Source: Myxococcota bacterium
Lineage (GTDB): Bacteria > Myxococcota_A > UBA9160 > UBA6930
Direction of reading: 5' to 3'
Assembly: GCA_028285625.1 (NCBI GenBank)
Contig: JANQOX010000019.1
Span: 248,001-312,000 of the forward strand
DNA length: 64,000 nt
Shown: positions 52,817 to 61,463 of the stretch, piece after piece
How positions within the stretch are numbered: the first letter of the stretch is position 1
Layout: each line of letters begins with the position of its first letter
Notes under the pieces: model-generated
Seen by the model: only the letters and a program-made list of their open reading frames with translations
The model's database searches: none
What the model was told of the DNA's origin: nothing
Position numbers and translations under genes: made by a program

Positions 52817-54862
52817 GTGAACGCACCCGACTCGGAGCACGGCCTCGACCGGTGGGCCCGCATGGCGGCGGCCCTGCTCGTCTTCGGCGGGCTGCTGTTC
52901 GCGATGGCGACCACGGCGCCGAGCCCGGCCGGGGCACAGGCGCTCGTGCCCCTCGAGCACGTACGCGAGGTCGCCGAGCAGGTCCGTGGCTCGGCGCGCT
53001 GCGGCGAATGTCACGAGAATGCCTACGCCGTCTGGAAGCAGACCGCGCATGCCGAGGGCTTCGAGAAGCTCCACAAGAAGAAGCGCGCGGCCCAGATCAC
53101 GAAGAAGCTCGGGCTGCGGCTGGTCAAGCGCAACAGCCCGTGCCTGGCCTGCCACTTCACACCCAAGATCCGGGGCGACAACGTGAGCGCCGCATCGGGC
53201 ACGTCGTGCGAGTCGTGCCACGGCGCGGGCGTACCCTGGGTGGACCTCCACAACGACTACGGCGACGCGTCGTGGGACACCGAGAGCGCCGAGCATCGCC
53301 AGGCGCGCATTGCACAGGCCCGCCAGCTGGGCATGCGGCGCCCCTCGGATCTCTATCCCGTGGTCGCCAACTGCTACCAGTGCCACCTGGTGCCCAACCA
53401 GGAGCTCGTCGAGAAGGGCGGCCACACCACCGGCACGGCGGGGTTCGAGTTCGTCGAGTACAGCCAGGACAAGGGGATCCGGCACAACTTCCTGGCGGCC
53501 GAGCTGCGCGGCCAGGGCGTGCGGAACGCCAAGCGGCCCCCGGAGACCCGCCGGCTCATGTACGTGGTGGGCCAGGCGGTGGGGCTCGAGTACAGCCTGC
53601 GAGGTGCAGCCGTGGCCACCAGCAGTGGCGACTACCTCGAGTCGATGGCCGAACGCATCGACGAGTTCCGCGCCAACCTCGAAGAGATCCAGGCCGCGGT
53701 GCCGCTACCCGAGGTCGCGGCGATCCTCTCCGCCACGTCCGGGGTCGAAGCGAGCGCCGGCGGCGACGCGGCCCTTACCAAGGCGGCCGATGCCGTGCGC
53801 GTCCAGGCGCAGGCCCTGGTCACCAACCAGAAGGGCGCCGACCTCGCCGCCCTCGACGATCTCACCGGTGGCGAGGACGAAGAGCTGGTAGCCGACCCCG
53901 CGAGCCCCGGCGCGACCGTCGATGCGAGCCTGGCCGGCGCGGCGAGCAGCCCGGCAGCGCCTGCGCCTGGCGCGGCGGCCGCAGGCGGTGTGCCGGCCAC
54001 CGGCAAGTTCAAGCAGCGCATCCGCCCGCAGCCGTCGCGCAAGACGGTGAAGGCCAACTCGTGCACCAAGAGCTGTCACGAGGACGCGGTCTCCTGGATG
54101 AAGAAGCACCCCCACGGCAAGAGCCACAAGCCGTTCGTGAAGGGCCGTGGCAACAACGTGAACATCGCCACGCTCTACGGCATCCGCCCCGGCGACCTCG
54201 CCAAGGGCACGTCGGTGTGCGCGGATTGCCACGCCACGGTGCAGACGGGCAAGGCGCGCAGTGCGGTACGCCACGGCGTCACGTGCCAGGGGTGCCACGG
54301 CGCGGCGGGCGACTACCTGAAGAAGCACCGCGACGGCGGCCTGGCCGTGGCGGCCAGCCTGGGCATGCGCGACCTGTCGAAGCCGGACGTCCTCGCGAAG
54401 ACCTGCACCGGTTGCCACTACATCACCGACGAGCGGCTCCTGTCGGCCGGGCACACGTCGGGCGAGGGCTTCGACTACGCGGGCAACCTCGCCGACATCC
54501 AGCACTGGGATGGCGGGCTACCGCCGTCCAGTGGCTTCGCCGCCGAACTCTCGCGGCGGGGCCCCGTGCCCGAGGTGAAGAAGGGCAAGCTTCCCGACGG
54601 CGTGGCCGTCGCGGCCGGCCCGGCGCGCAGCGCGGGGGCCTCGAGCGCGTCCGGCGGCGGCGCGGCCAGCGCGGCGGACGCGGGCGCCGGCGACGCGGAC
54701 GTGGCGGACGAAGCCGACGAAGAGGAAGAACTCGAAGAAGAATGGGAGTCGGAGCTCGGTCTGCCGCGCAGGCCGGACGTCGGCCCCGAGTCTCCGGCCG
54801 AGGACTCGCTCCAGGCGGTCATGGACCGCATCGAGGAGATCCACCGCAGGCTGCCCCAATGA
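52817..54862 (+). CDS. Octahaem cytochrome c made of two c554-like tetrahaem halves
   Basis: A 681-residue exported cytochrome with a signal peptide (to about residue 40). The first half has haem motifs CGECH 62, CLACH 109, CESCH 131 and CYQCH 186. The second half has CTKSCH 416 (three residues between the cysteines), CADCH 468, CQGCH 490 and CTGCH 530. Both halves share a 22-residue step between motifs 2 and 3 and a following GHT[T/S]G block, showing duplication. A Glu-rich acidic tail (about 630-650) follows. The GTG start is 2 nt after the previous stop. Its stop overlaps the next start (ATGA). Confidence 0.9.
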   Translation: MNAPDSEHGLDRWARMAAALLVFGGLLFAMATTAPSPAGAQALVPLEHVREVAEQVRGSARCGECHENAYAVWKQTAHAEGFEKLHKKKRAAQITKKLGLRLVKRNSPCLACHFTPKIRGDNVSAASGTSCESCHGAGVPWVDLHNDYGDASWDTESAEHRQARIAQARQLGMRRPSDLYPVVANCYQCHLVPNQELVEKGGHTTGTAGFEFVEYSQDKGIRHNFLAAELRGQGVRNAKRPPETRRLMYVVGQAVGLEYSLRGAAVATSSGDYLESMAERIDEFRANLEEIQAAVPLPEVAAILSATSGVEASAGGDAALTKAADAVRVQAQALVTNQKGADLAALDDLTGGEDEELVADPASPGATVDASLAGAASSPAAPAPGAAAAGGVPATGKFKQRIRPQPSRKTVKANSCTKSCHEDAVSWMKKHPHGKSHKPFVKGRGNNVNIATLYGIRPGDLAKGTSVCADCHATVQTGKARSAVRHGVTCQGCHGAAGDYLKKHRDGGLAVAASLGMRDLSKPDVLAKTCTGCHYITDERLLSAGHTSGEGFDYAGNLADIQHWDGGLPPSSGFAAELSRRGPVPEVKKGKLPDGVAVAAGPARSAGASSASGGGAASAADAGAGDADVADEADEEEELEEEWESELGLPRRPDVGPESPAEDSLQAVMDRIEEIHRRLPQ

Positions 54863-56475
54863 GCGCACCGGAGGAACCCGTGGCCGCAGACGCCACTGCT
54901 GCGAGAAAGAGCCAGCTGCACCGCGATCGCTGGTCGGCCATGGCCGAGGACGGCCAGCTGATCTCGCTGTCCGAGCGCCTCTCGCCCGAGCAGCTGAAGC
55001 AGTACGCGATCTTCGCGGAGCTGAAGGACAACCTGCTCGAGCAGATGGCCACCGACGTGGCGGTGGCGACCTGGAGTGCCGGATCGGTGCTGTTCGAAGA
55101 AGGCGCGTACATCGACGTCGCGTTCTTCGTGGTCGAAGGCGAGGTCGAGGTCTCGCTGGAGCGCGTGGGGGCCGGGGGCGACGCGGCGCCGATCTTCGAT
55201 CGCGCGCGCACCGAGGACGCGGGCGAGGACGACGCTGCACCGGCGGCCGCTGCGGCGCCGGACGGACCCGCGACCCACGAGATCACGCGGCTCTCGACCA
55301 TGGACGTCGACCTGCCAGCGTCGGGTGCACTGCGGCTGGGAGCGGGCGAGTTCTTCGGCGAGATCGGCGCCATGAGCGGCTGGCCCCAGTCGGTGACGGC
55401 ACGCACCCTGCGCGAGACCACCGTGGTCCAGATCCGGCTGCCGGCCCTGCGCAACCTGCGCCGCCGCAACGCCAAGTTGAAGAAGCAGCTCGACGCGGTC
55501 TATCGCGAACGGTCGCTGCTGGCCCAGCTGCGCACCACGCCGCTGCTGCGCGACTGCGACGAGGCCTTCCTGACCGACCTGAAGGAGCACGTGGAGCTGG
55601 TGTCGGGCAGCCCGGACGACGTGATCGTGCAGCAGGGCGACCCTGCGGACGCGCTCTACGTGGTGCGTTCGGGATTCGTGCGCCTCGATCAGGGCTTCGG
55701 CGAGGGCGAGGTCGCCGTGTCGTACCTGAGCAAGGGCATGACGCTGGGCGAGATCGAACAGCTGCTCGACGGCCTCGCGACCTTCGAGGTGTCTGCGCGC
55801 TCGGTCGAGTACTCCGAGCTGCTCAAGATCCCCGCCGCGTCCCTGCGCGAGATCCTCTCACGCCACCCCGAGGTGGAGGAGCGGCTCTGGCGCAGCGCGA
55901 CCGAACGCATCAAGGAGGTCGGCGCGAGCCGGCGCGACGTGGCGCGGTCGGAGTTCACGAAGATCGCTCTCGACCGCGGACTGGTCGAAGGCAACAGCAT
56001 TCTCGTGATCGACCTGAACGTGTGCACGCGCTGCGACGACTGCGTGCGCGGCTGCGCGGCGACCCACGACGGTCGGCCCCGCTTCGTCCGCGAGGGCCAC
56101 AAGGTCGGCAACCTGCTGGTGGCGCGCTCCTGCTACCACTGCCAGGACCCCGTGTGTCTGGTGGGGTGCCCGACGGGCGCCATCCACCGCAAGGGACTGC
56201 GCGATGTCGTCGCGGTGAACGAGAACGTGTGCATCGGGTGCGGCACGTGCTCGGAGAACTGCCCCTACGACAACATCGTCATGCACGACACCGAGACGAA
56301 GTGGCCCGGCGACATGGTCCCCGAAGGCCTGCGCGGCGAGCCGCGCATCGTCGCGAGCAAGTGCGATCAGTGCCGCGACACCGGCCATGGGCCGGCCTGC
56401 GTCGCCAACTGCCCTCAGGGCTGCGCACATCGCGTGGGCTCGGTCGAGGCCTTCCGGGAGCTGCTGGACTCGTGA
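54859..56475 (+). CDS. Two cyclic-nucleotide-binding-fold domains fused to a four-cluster [4Fe-4S] ferredoxin
   Basis: A 538-residue cytosolic protein. Fold 1 (about 45-205) has a 55-residue Ala/Asp-rich insert; fold 2 spans about 225-345. Both phosphate-cassette positions lack the Arg of true cAMP binders (GEIGAMSGWPQSVTA and GEIEQLLDGLATFEVSA), so a different ligand or a structural role is possible. Residues 385-525 form an HybA/DmsB-type electron-transfer module with four Cys groups (CTRCDDCVRGC, CYHCQDPVCLVGCP, CIGCGTCSENCP, CDQCRDTGHGPACVANCP). It would connect the flavoprotein to the membrane subunit. Overlaps both neighbours by 4 nt. Confidence 0.9.
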   Translation: MSAPEEPVAADATAARKSQLHRDRWSAMAEDGQLISLSERLSPEQLKQYAIFAELKDNLLEQMATDVAVATWSAGSVLFEEGAYIDVAFFVVEGEVEVSLERVGAGGDAAPIFDRARTEDAGEDDAAPAAAAAPDGPATHEITRLSTMDVDLPASGALRLGAGEFFGEIGAMSGWPQSVTARTLRETTVVQIRLPALRNLRRRNAKLKKQLDAVYRERSLLAQLRTTPLLRDCDEAFLTDLKEHVELVSGSPDDVIVQQGDPADALYVVRSGFVRLDQGFGEGEVAVSYLSKGMTLGEIEQLLDGLATFEVSARSVEYSELLKIPAASLREILSRHPEVEERLWRSATERIKEVGASRRDVARSEFTKIALDRGLVEGNSILVIDLNVCTRCDDCVRGCAATHDGRPRFVREGHKVGNLLVARSCYHCQDPVCLVGCPTGAIHRKGLRDVVAVNENVCIGCGTCSENCPYDNIVMHDTETKWPGDMVPEGLRGEPRIVASKCDQCRDTGHGPACVANCPQGCAHRVGSVEAFRELLDS

Positions 56476-57329
56476 GCGCGAACGTCGAGACGCGAAGCGG
56501 CGCCCGACGCGCCGGAGCCGCCGAGGCCCGCGCCTGGCGGCTGGGGTCGGCCGGTGTGGGCGCGGCGCTGGTCCTGCTGCTGCTCGTGAACGTCGCCATG
56601 GGGGATCTGCGGCCCTCGGCCGGCTTCGGCCTCGCCTACGGCGTGCTCGCCGCGGTGGCGATGCTGGGCGCCGCGGCGCTGGCGGTGCGGCGACGCACCA
56701 TGCGGCTCTCTACCCGCCTGGGCCTGGGGCGCACGCGCGCCTGGCTCTACTTCCACCTCTACGGTGGCACGCTGTTCGCTTTGCTGGTGCTGATGCACAC
56801 GGGCTTCCAGCTGCCGGCGGGCGTGCTCGGCTGGTGGCTGTGGCTGCTCTCGCTGTGGACGGTCCTCACGGGTTTCCTCGGACTGGCCCTGCAACAGTGG
56901 ATCCCGAAGGCCCTGGGCTCGGGGCTGGGCCTCGAGGTGCACTACGACCGCATCCCCGAGCTGGTGGCCGAGCTACGCGACCGGGCCGAAGAGCTGGCGA
57001 GCACCGCCAGCGAGCCGGTCCGTCAGCTGCATCAGCGCCAGGTCGCCCCCGAGCTGGCCGCGCCGACGCGCCGCTGGCGGTACTTCATCGACCCGACGGG
57101 GAGCATCCACGCGCGCCTGCGCGCCTTCGAGTACCTGCGCGGCCTGCTGGGGGGCGACGACCGCGACGGCGTGACCGAGCTCGAGGCCCTGTTGCGGGCC
57201 AAGCTCGAGATGGACGCGCACTACACGCTGCAGTGGGCGCTGCGCTCGTGGCTCTACCTGCACGTGCCGACTTCGCTGGTGCTCGTGGTCCTGGTCGTCG
57301 TGCACGTCGGCACGATCGTCTACTACTAG
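56472..57329 (+). CDS. Putative di-haem b-type membrane subunit
   Basis: A 285-residue membrane protein with about five helices and a long soluble loop (about 150-250). Two His pairs are spaced exactly 14 apart, H95/H109 in the third helix and H264/H278 in the last, the H-X13-H arrangement of bis-His haem b proteins such as cytochrome b. I do not recognise a named family. It follows the Fe-S protein with a GTGA overlap and precedes a decahaem cytochrome, so it is the likely quinone- or cytochrome-linked membrane anchor. Confidence 0.72.
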   Translation: MSANVETRSGARRAGAAEARAWRLGSAGVGAALVLLLLVNVAMGDLRPSAGFGLAYGVLAAVAMLGAAALAVRRRTMRLSTRLGLGRTRAWLYFHLYGGTLFALLVLMHTGFQLPAGVLGWWLWLLSLWTVLTGFLGLALQQWIPKALGSGLGLEVHYDRIPELVAELRDRAEELASTASEPVRQLHQRQVAPELAAPTRRWRYFIDPTGSIHARLRAFEYLRGLLGGDDRDGVTELEALLRAKLEMDAHYTLQWALRSWLYLHVPTSLVLVVLVVVHVGTIVYY

Positions 57330-57341
57330 AGGCGGGAGGGG

Positions 57342-58892
57342 ATGGCGGAACGCGATCGCAAGGGGACCTTCGGAGAGCGCCGGCTGCCGGTCACGCCGCG
57401 CTACGTGTCCCCGATCAACCGCAATCCGATGGTGCTCGCCGGGCTGGCGGTGGCCGCGGCCCTGGTGGGCTGGGTGCTGCTCGACCTGTTCGTGCTCGAC
57501 GGCGACGTCGTCTCCGCCGGACCGCTGTCGACCCACCACGCCGTGCTCGAAGAGACGGGCCAGTGCACCGCCTGCCACGACGGCTTTGCCAGCGCCACCG
57601 AGGACAAGTGCGGCGTCTGCCACGAGGCCTTCTCGGGCCCCGTGGCCGCCCATGGCTTCCCCGCCCACGTGCTCTACCGCTCGGGGAACTTCCAGCGTCT
57701 CGACGAGGATCACGGCGAGGGCCTGGCCTGCCGTACCTGCCACACCGAGCACCAGGGGCGCACCGCCGACATCACACGCGTCGCCAACGCGACCTGCGAG
57801 GGCTGCCATGGCTTCGGCGGCTTCGACGACCACCCGGAGTTCGCGTTCCTCGCGCGCGACGAGAAGGACCACGACGGCCTGCGCTTCACGCACACGAAGC
57901 ACGTCCAGCGGCTGGTGAAGCGCAAGCAACTGGAGCAGCCCGAGACGGCCTGCCTGTACTGCCACCACGCCGAGGACGACGGCGGCTTCGCACCCATCGA
58001 CTTCGCCACCCACTGCGACGGTTGCCACTTCAGCGGGGCCGAAGAGTCCGAGGCCCTGCCCGTCCAGGGCCCCGGGCGCCCCGGGGCGCTCACGCTCACG
58101 CAGATCCGGCGCGAGCGCGGGCCGGGCACCGAGTGGGCAGCCCTCGAGGACCCGGGTGCCTACCAGATCGAGGGCGGCGAGATCACGAAGACCGCGCTGC
58201 GCCACGCCGACCCGTGGATCCTCCACAACCTGCAGAACCTGCAGCGGCAGATCCGGCCGGGGCGCGGCCTGTCGGACCTGCTCTGGGCCACGACCGATGC
58301 GGCCCCGGGCGAGACGCGCGCCCTGTATCGCGAGGCGATCGAGACCCTCGAGCGCTACGTCGCCGAGCTCTCGTCGAGGCCCGAGGCCGAGGTGCACGAC
58401 GAACTCGACTGGGCGACGGGCCTGCTCGCCGCGGTCCGACGCCAGGTGGACGACCCGTTCACCGAGCTCGATCCGAGCCGCTTCGAGCCCCCGGACGGCG
58501 AGCCCCCGGCCGATCGGCTCGAGGTGCTGGTGGGCCTGGTGGAGGGTCTCACCAGCGAGTGCACGAAGTGCCACGGCGTACGCGAGGCGACCCTGGCGCG
58601 CGTCCAGCACGATCAGAGCATCCTGCGCCGGGCGCGCTTCGACCATGGCCCCCACATGCTGCAGGTGGACTGCCTCGACTGCCACGATCGGCTGCCGATT
58701 CGCGAGTTCGCGACGTCGTCGGAGAAGGTCCCCGCCGACGTGGGCGGCGCATCGGTGCAGAACCTGCCGGGCGTCGGGAGCTGCCAGAGCTGTCACACCC
58801 CGCAGCAGGCCGGGGCCGATTGCGCGACCTGCCACGATTACCATCCCCACAAGGACCGCAGCGCCTTCCTGGTGAGGCACGTGGACGGATGA
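57342..58892 (+). CDS. Membrane-anchored decahaem cytochrome c
   Basis: A 516-residue cytochrome with one N-terminal anchor (about 30-50) and no cleavage site, so the bulk lies in the periplasm. Ten CXXCH motifs are present: CTACH 75, CGVCH 90, CRTCH 130, CEGCH 152, CLYCH 204, CDGCH 225, then CTKCH, CLDCH, CQSCH and CATCH in the last 115 residues. The 180-residue stretch between the sixth and seventh has none and may be a separate domain. Many extra His could be distal ligands. Its ATG has GGGAGGGG upstream, 12 nt after the membrane subunit gene. Confidence 0.92.
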   Translation: MAERDRKGTFGERRLPVTPRYVSPINRNPMVLAGLAVAAALVGWVLLDLFVLDGDVVSAGPLSTHHAVLEETGQCTACHDGFASATEDKCGVCHEAFSGPVAAHGFPAHVLYRSGNFQRLDEDHGEGLACRTCHTEHQGRTADITRVANATCEGCHGFGGFDDHPEFAFLARDEKDHDGLRFTHTKHVQRLVKRKQLEQPETACLYCHHAEDDGGFAPIDFATHCDGCHFSGAEESEALPVQGPGRPGALTLTQIRRERGPGTEWAALEDPGAYQIEGGEITKTALRHADPWILHNLQNLQRQIRPGRGLSDLLWATTDAAPGETRALYREAIETLERYVAELSSRPEAEVHDELDWATGLLAAVRRQVDDPFTELDPSRFEPPDGEPPADRLEVLVGLVEGLTSECTKCHGVREATLARVQHDQSILRRARFDHGPHMLQVDCLDCHDRLPIREFATSSEKVPADVGGASVQNLPGVGSCQSCHTPQQAGADCATCHDYHPHKDRSAFLVRHVDG

Positions 58893-58902
58893 GGCGACGG
58901 CC

Positions 58903-59505
<603 letters not shown>

Positions 59506-59564
59506 GCGGGGCGCGCCCGAGGCGCCACCGGCGGCGCGCGCCGGCTCTCCCGCGGGAGGCAGCT

Positions 59565-59587
59565 CAGGCGGGAAACCCCTGTTTTTC
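59565..59587 (+). terminator. Rho-independent terminator after the FHA/cytochrome operon
   Basis: A stem CAGG(c)GG/CCCCTG with a GAAA tetraloop (59565-59581) is followed by TTTTT (59582-59586). It lies 60 nt after the double-FHA gene and directly before a new promoter, separating two transcription units. Confidence 0.65.
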
Positions 59588-59588
59588 G

Positions 59589-59616
59589 TTGACTTTCCCC
59601 TCCCCCAGGGTGTATT
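59589..59616 (+). promoter_or_regulatory. Candidate promoter of the pentahaem cytochrome/porin pair
   Basis: TTGACT (59589-59594) and TGTATT (59611-59616) with a 16-nt spacer, immediately after the T run of the terminator. It gives a leader of about 50 nt to the cytochrome ATG. Confidence 0.5.
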
Positions 59617-59669
59617 TGGCACCGGTGCTTGCGCTCCGGGGCACCCGCCCCGGACTCCAGGGGACTTCC

Positions 59670-61463
59670 ATGCAGCAGGATCGACTCGCCCGACCCCGAA
59701 CGCTCGGCCGCGCACGCGCGACCGGTACGGCCCTCGCGGTGGCGGCGCTACTCGCACTCGGCCTCGTGGGCGCACCCGCGCTCGCCAGCGAGATCACCGA
59801 GGATCCGCACGGGGTGTTGTTCGCCGAGGAGAACTATCCGAGCGCGAACATGTGCGCGACGTGCCACCCGAACATCTACCGCGAGTGGGCCAGCTCGAAT
59901 CACGCCTACGCCTCGATCTCGCCGATGTTCCACAAGTTCGAACAGACCATCAACAACCTCGCCCAGGGGACCATCGGGTACTTCTGCATGCGCTGTCACG
60001 CGTCGGTGGGGACGACGATGAAGGAGCGCCGCGACCTGCCCATCTGGGAGCGGGCACAGGTGTCGCGCGAGGGGGTGACCTGCATCAGCTGCCACCGCGT
60101 GGACGAGCGGTACCAGAAGGAGAACGGCGAGCGCCGCATGATCCCGGGCGACATCCATGCGCCGGTCTACGGCCCCTTCGACGGCGACGGCATCGCCGAG
60201 GTCGTCTCGAACCCGAGCCAGTACAAGGTCCGTCCCACGGCGGACTCGCCCGGTCCCGGCATGAAGATGCACTCGAAGGGCATCGAGTTCGAGCAGATGA
60301 CCTCGAGCCAGTACTGCACCTCGTGCCACCAGGTCGCCGTCTTCCCGGGCATCAAGCTCGAGGTGGTGGTCGAGCAGTACCGCGCCTCACCCGCCTACCG
60401 CGAGGGCGTGACCTGCCAGGACTGCCACATGGGCAAGGTCCCTGGCGTCGACGCGGGCTACGAGACGGGGCCGGCCGCGATCGTGAACGGCAAGGTCGTG
60501 AACCCGAACCGCCGCCACGCCAACCACGGCATGTACGGGCCGGGCTACCCGATCGCGCACCCGGGCATCTTCCCCCACAACCCGCGCAACGCCGAGTACG
60601 GCATCGAGCAGTGGCTCGCCTACGACTGGCAGGCGGGCTGGGGCACCGACGCCTACGAAGACAAGGTCGCATCGGGCCAGGTGCAGGCGAGCTTCCCGGC
60701 GGAGTGGAGCGACATCGAGGACCGCTACGCCGCCCGCGAGATCATCGAAGAGAACCTCGAGATGCTCGAGGAGAAGCGCGAGCTGCGCCGGCAGGTGATG
60801 GCGAACGGCTCCCACGTGGACGGCCCGTTCTTCACCCGCGACCCCGAGGTGGGAAGCGCGCTCAAGTTCTACTACGAGGTGCAGAACATCAACCCCGGCC
60901 ACAACCTGCCCAGTGGCTCGCTGGGCGCGCAGCCCGAGGTCTGGCTCAACGTCGCGCTCACCGGCCCCGATGGCGCGCGCCTCTGGGAGTCGGGCTACGT
61001 CGACTCCAACGGCGACATGGCCGATCTGCACTCCCTCGACGTGGCGGCGGGCACCGTCGAGCACGACGACCAGCTGGTGAACCTGCAGACGAAGTTCCTG
61101 ACCACGAACATCAAGGGCACCGACCGCGAGATGTATCTGCCGGTGAACATGGACGTGGACCAGATCCCGTTCATCCGGCCTGGCAACACGCCGAACTCGG
61201 TGATGAACCACCCGCCCTTCATCCGCATGGAGGGCCGTTCGATCCCGCCGCTGGGCAAGCGCAAGGCGAAGTACCGGGTGCCGGGCGACCTGATCACCCA
61301 GCCGGGCACGTACAAGCTGTCGTTCCGCATGAGAAGCCGGGCAGAACCCATCTACTTCATGCGTTTCGTGGGAGCGACCAGCGAAATGGAAGAGGCCATG
61401 AACTACTGGATGCTCGACTACCACAAGTACTCGGTCGAGTTCCAGGTGGGGGCGGGAGAATGA
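59670..61463 (+). CDS. Pentahaem cytochrome c (c554-like)
   Basis: A 597-residue exported cytochrome with a signal peptide (to about 40, APALAS). Five CXXCH motifs: CATCH 62, CMRCH 106, CISCH 138, CTSCH 216 and CQDCH 249; the first part (NIYREWASSNHAYAS) matches the cytochrome c554 fold. Residues about 260-597 have no haem and read as beta-rich, with GHNLPSGSLGAQPEVWLNV near 415, perhaps an interaction or sugar-binding-like domain. The stop overlaps the barrel gene's ATG (ATGA), so the two are made together. Confidence 0.9.
   Translation: MQQDRLARPRTLGRARATGTALAVAALLALGLVGAPALASEITEDPHGVLFAEENYPSANMCATCHPNIYREWASSNHAYASISPMFHKFEQTINNLAQGTIGYFCMRCHASVGTTMKERRDLPIWERAQVSREGVTCISCHRVDERYQKENGERRMIPGDIHAPVYGPFDGDGIAEVVSNPSQYKVRPTADSPGPGMKMHSKGIEFEQMTSSQYCTSCHQVAVFPGIKLEVVVEQYRASPAYREGVTCQDCHMGKVPGVDAGYETGPAAIVNGKVVNPNRRHANHGMYGPGYPIAHPGIFPHNPRNAEYGIEQWLAYDWQAGWGTDAYEDKVASGQVQASFPAEWSDIEDRYAAREIIEENLEMLEEKRELRRQVMANGSHVDGPFFTRDPEVGSALKFYYEVQNINPGHNLPSGSLGAQPEVWLNVALTGPDGARLWESGYVDSNGDMADLHSLDVAAGTVEHDDQLVNLQTKFLTTNIKGTDREMYLPVNMDVDQIPFIRPGNTPNSVMNHPPFIRMEGRSIPPLGKRKAKYRVPGDLITQPGTYKLSFRMRSRAEPIYFMRFVGATSEMEEAMNYWMLDYHKYSVEFQVGAGE

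Noticed and set aside
54859..55850. Calling the cNMP-fold protein a cAMP-regulated subunit
   Set aside because: Both phosphate-binding cassettes lack the Arg required in known cAMP/cGMP binders, so the ligand is left open.
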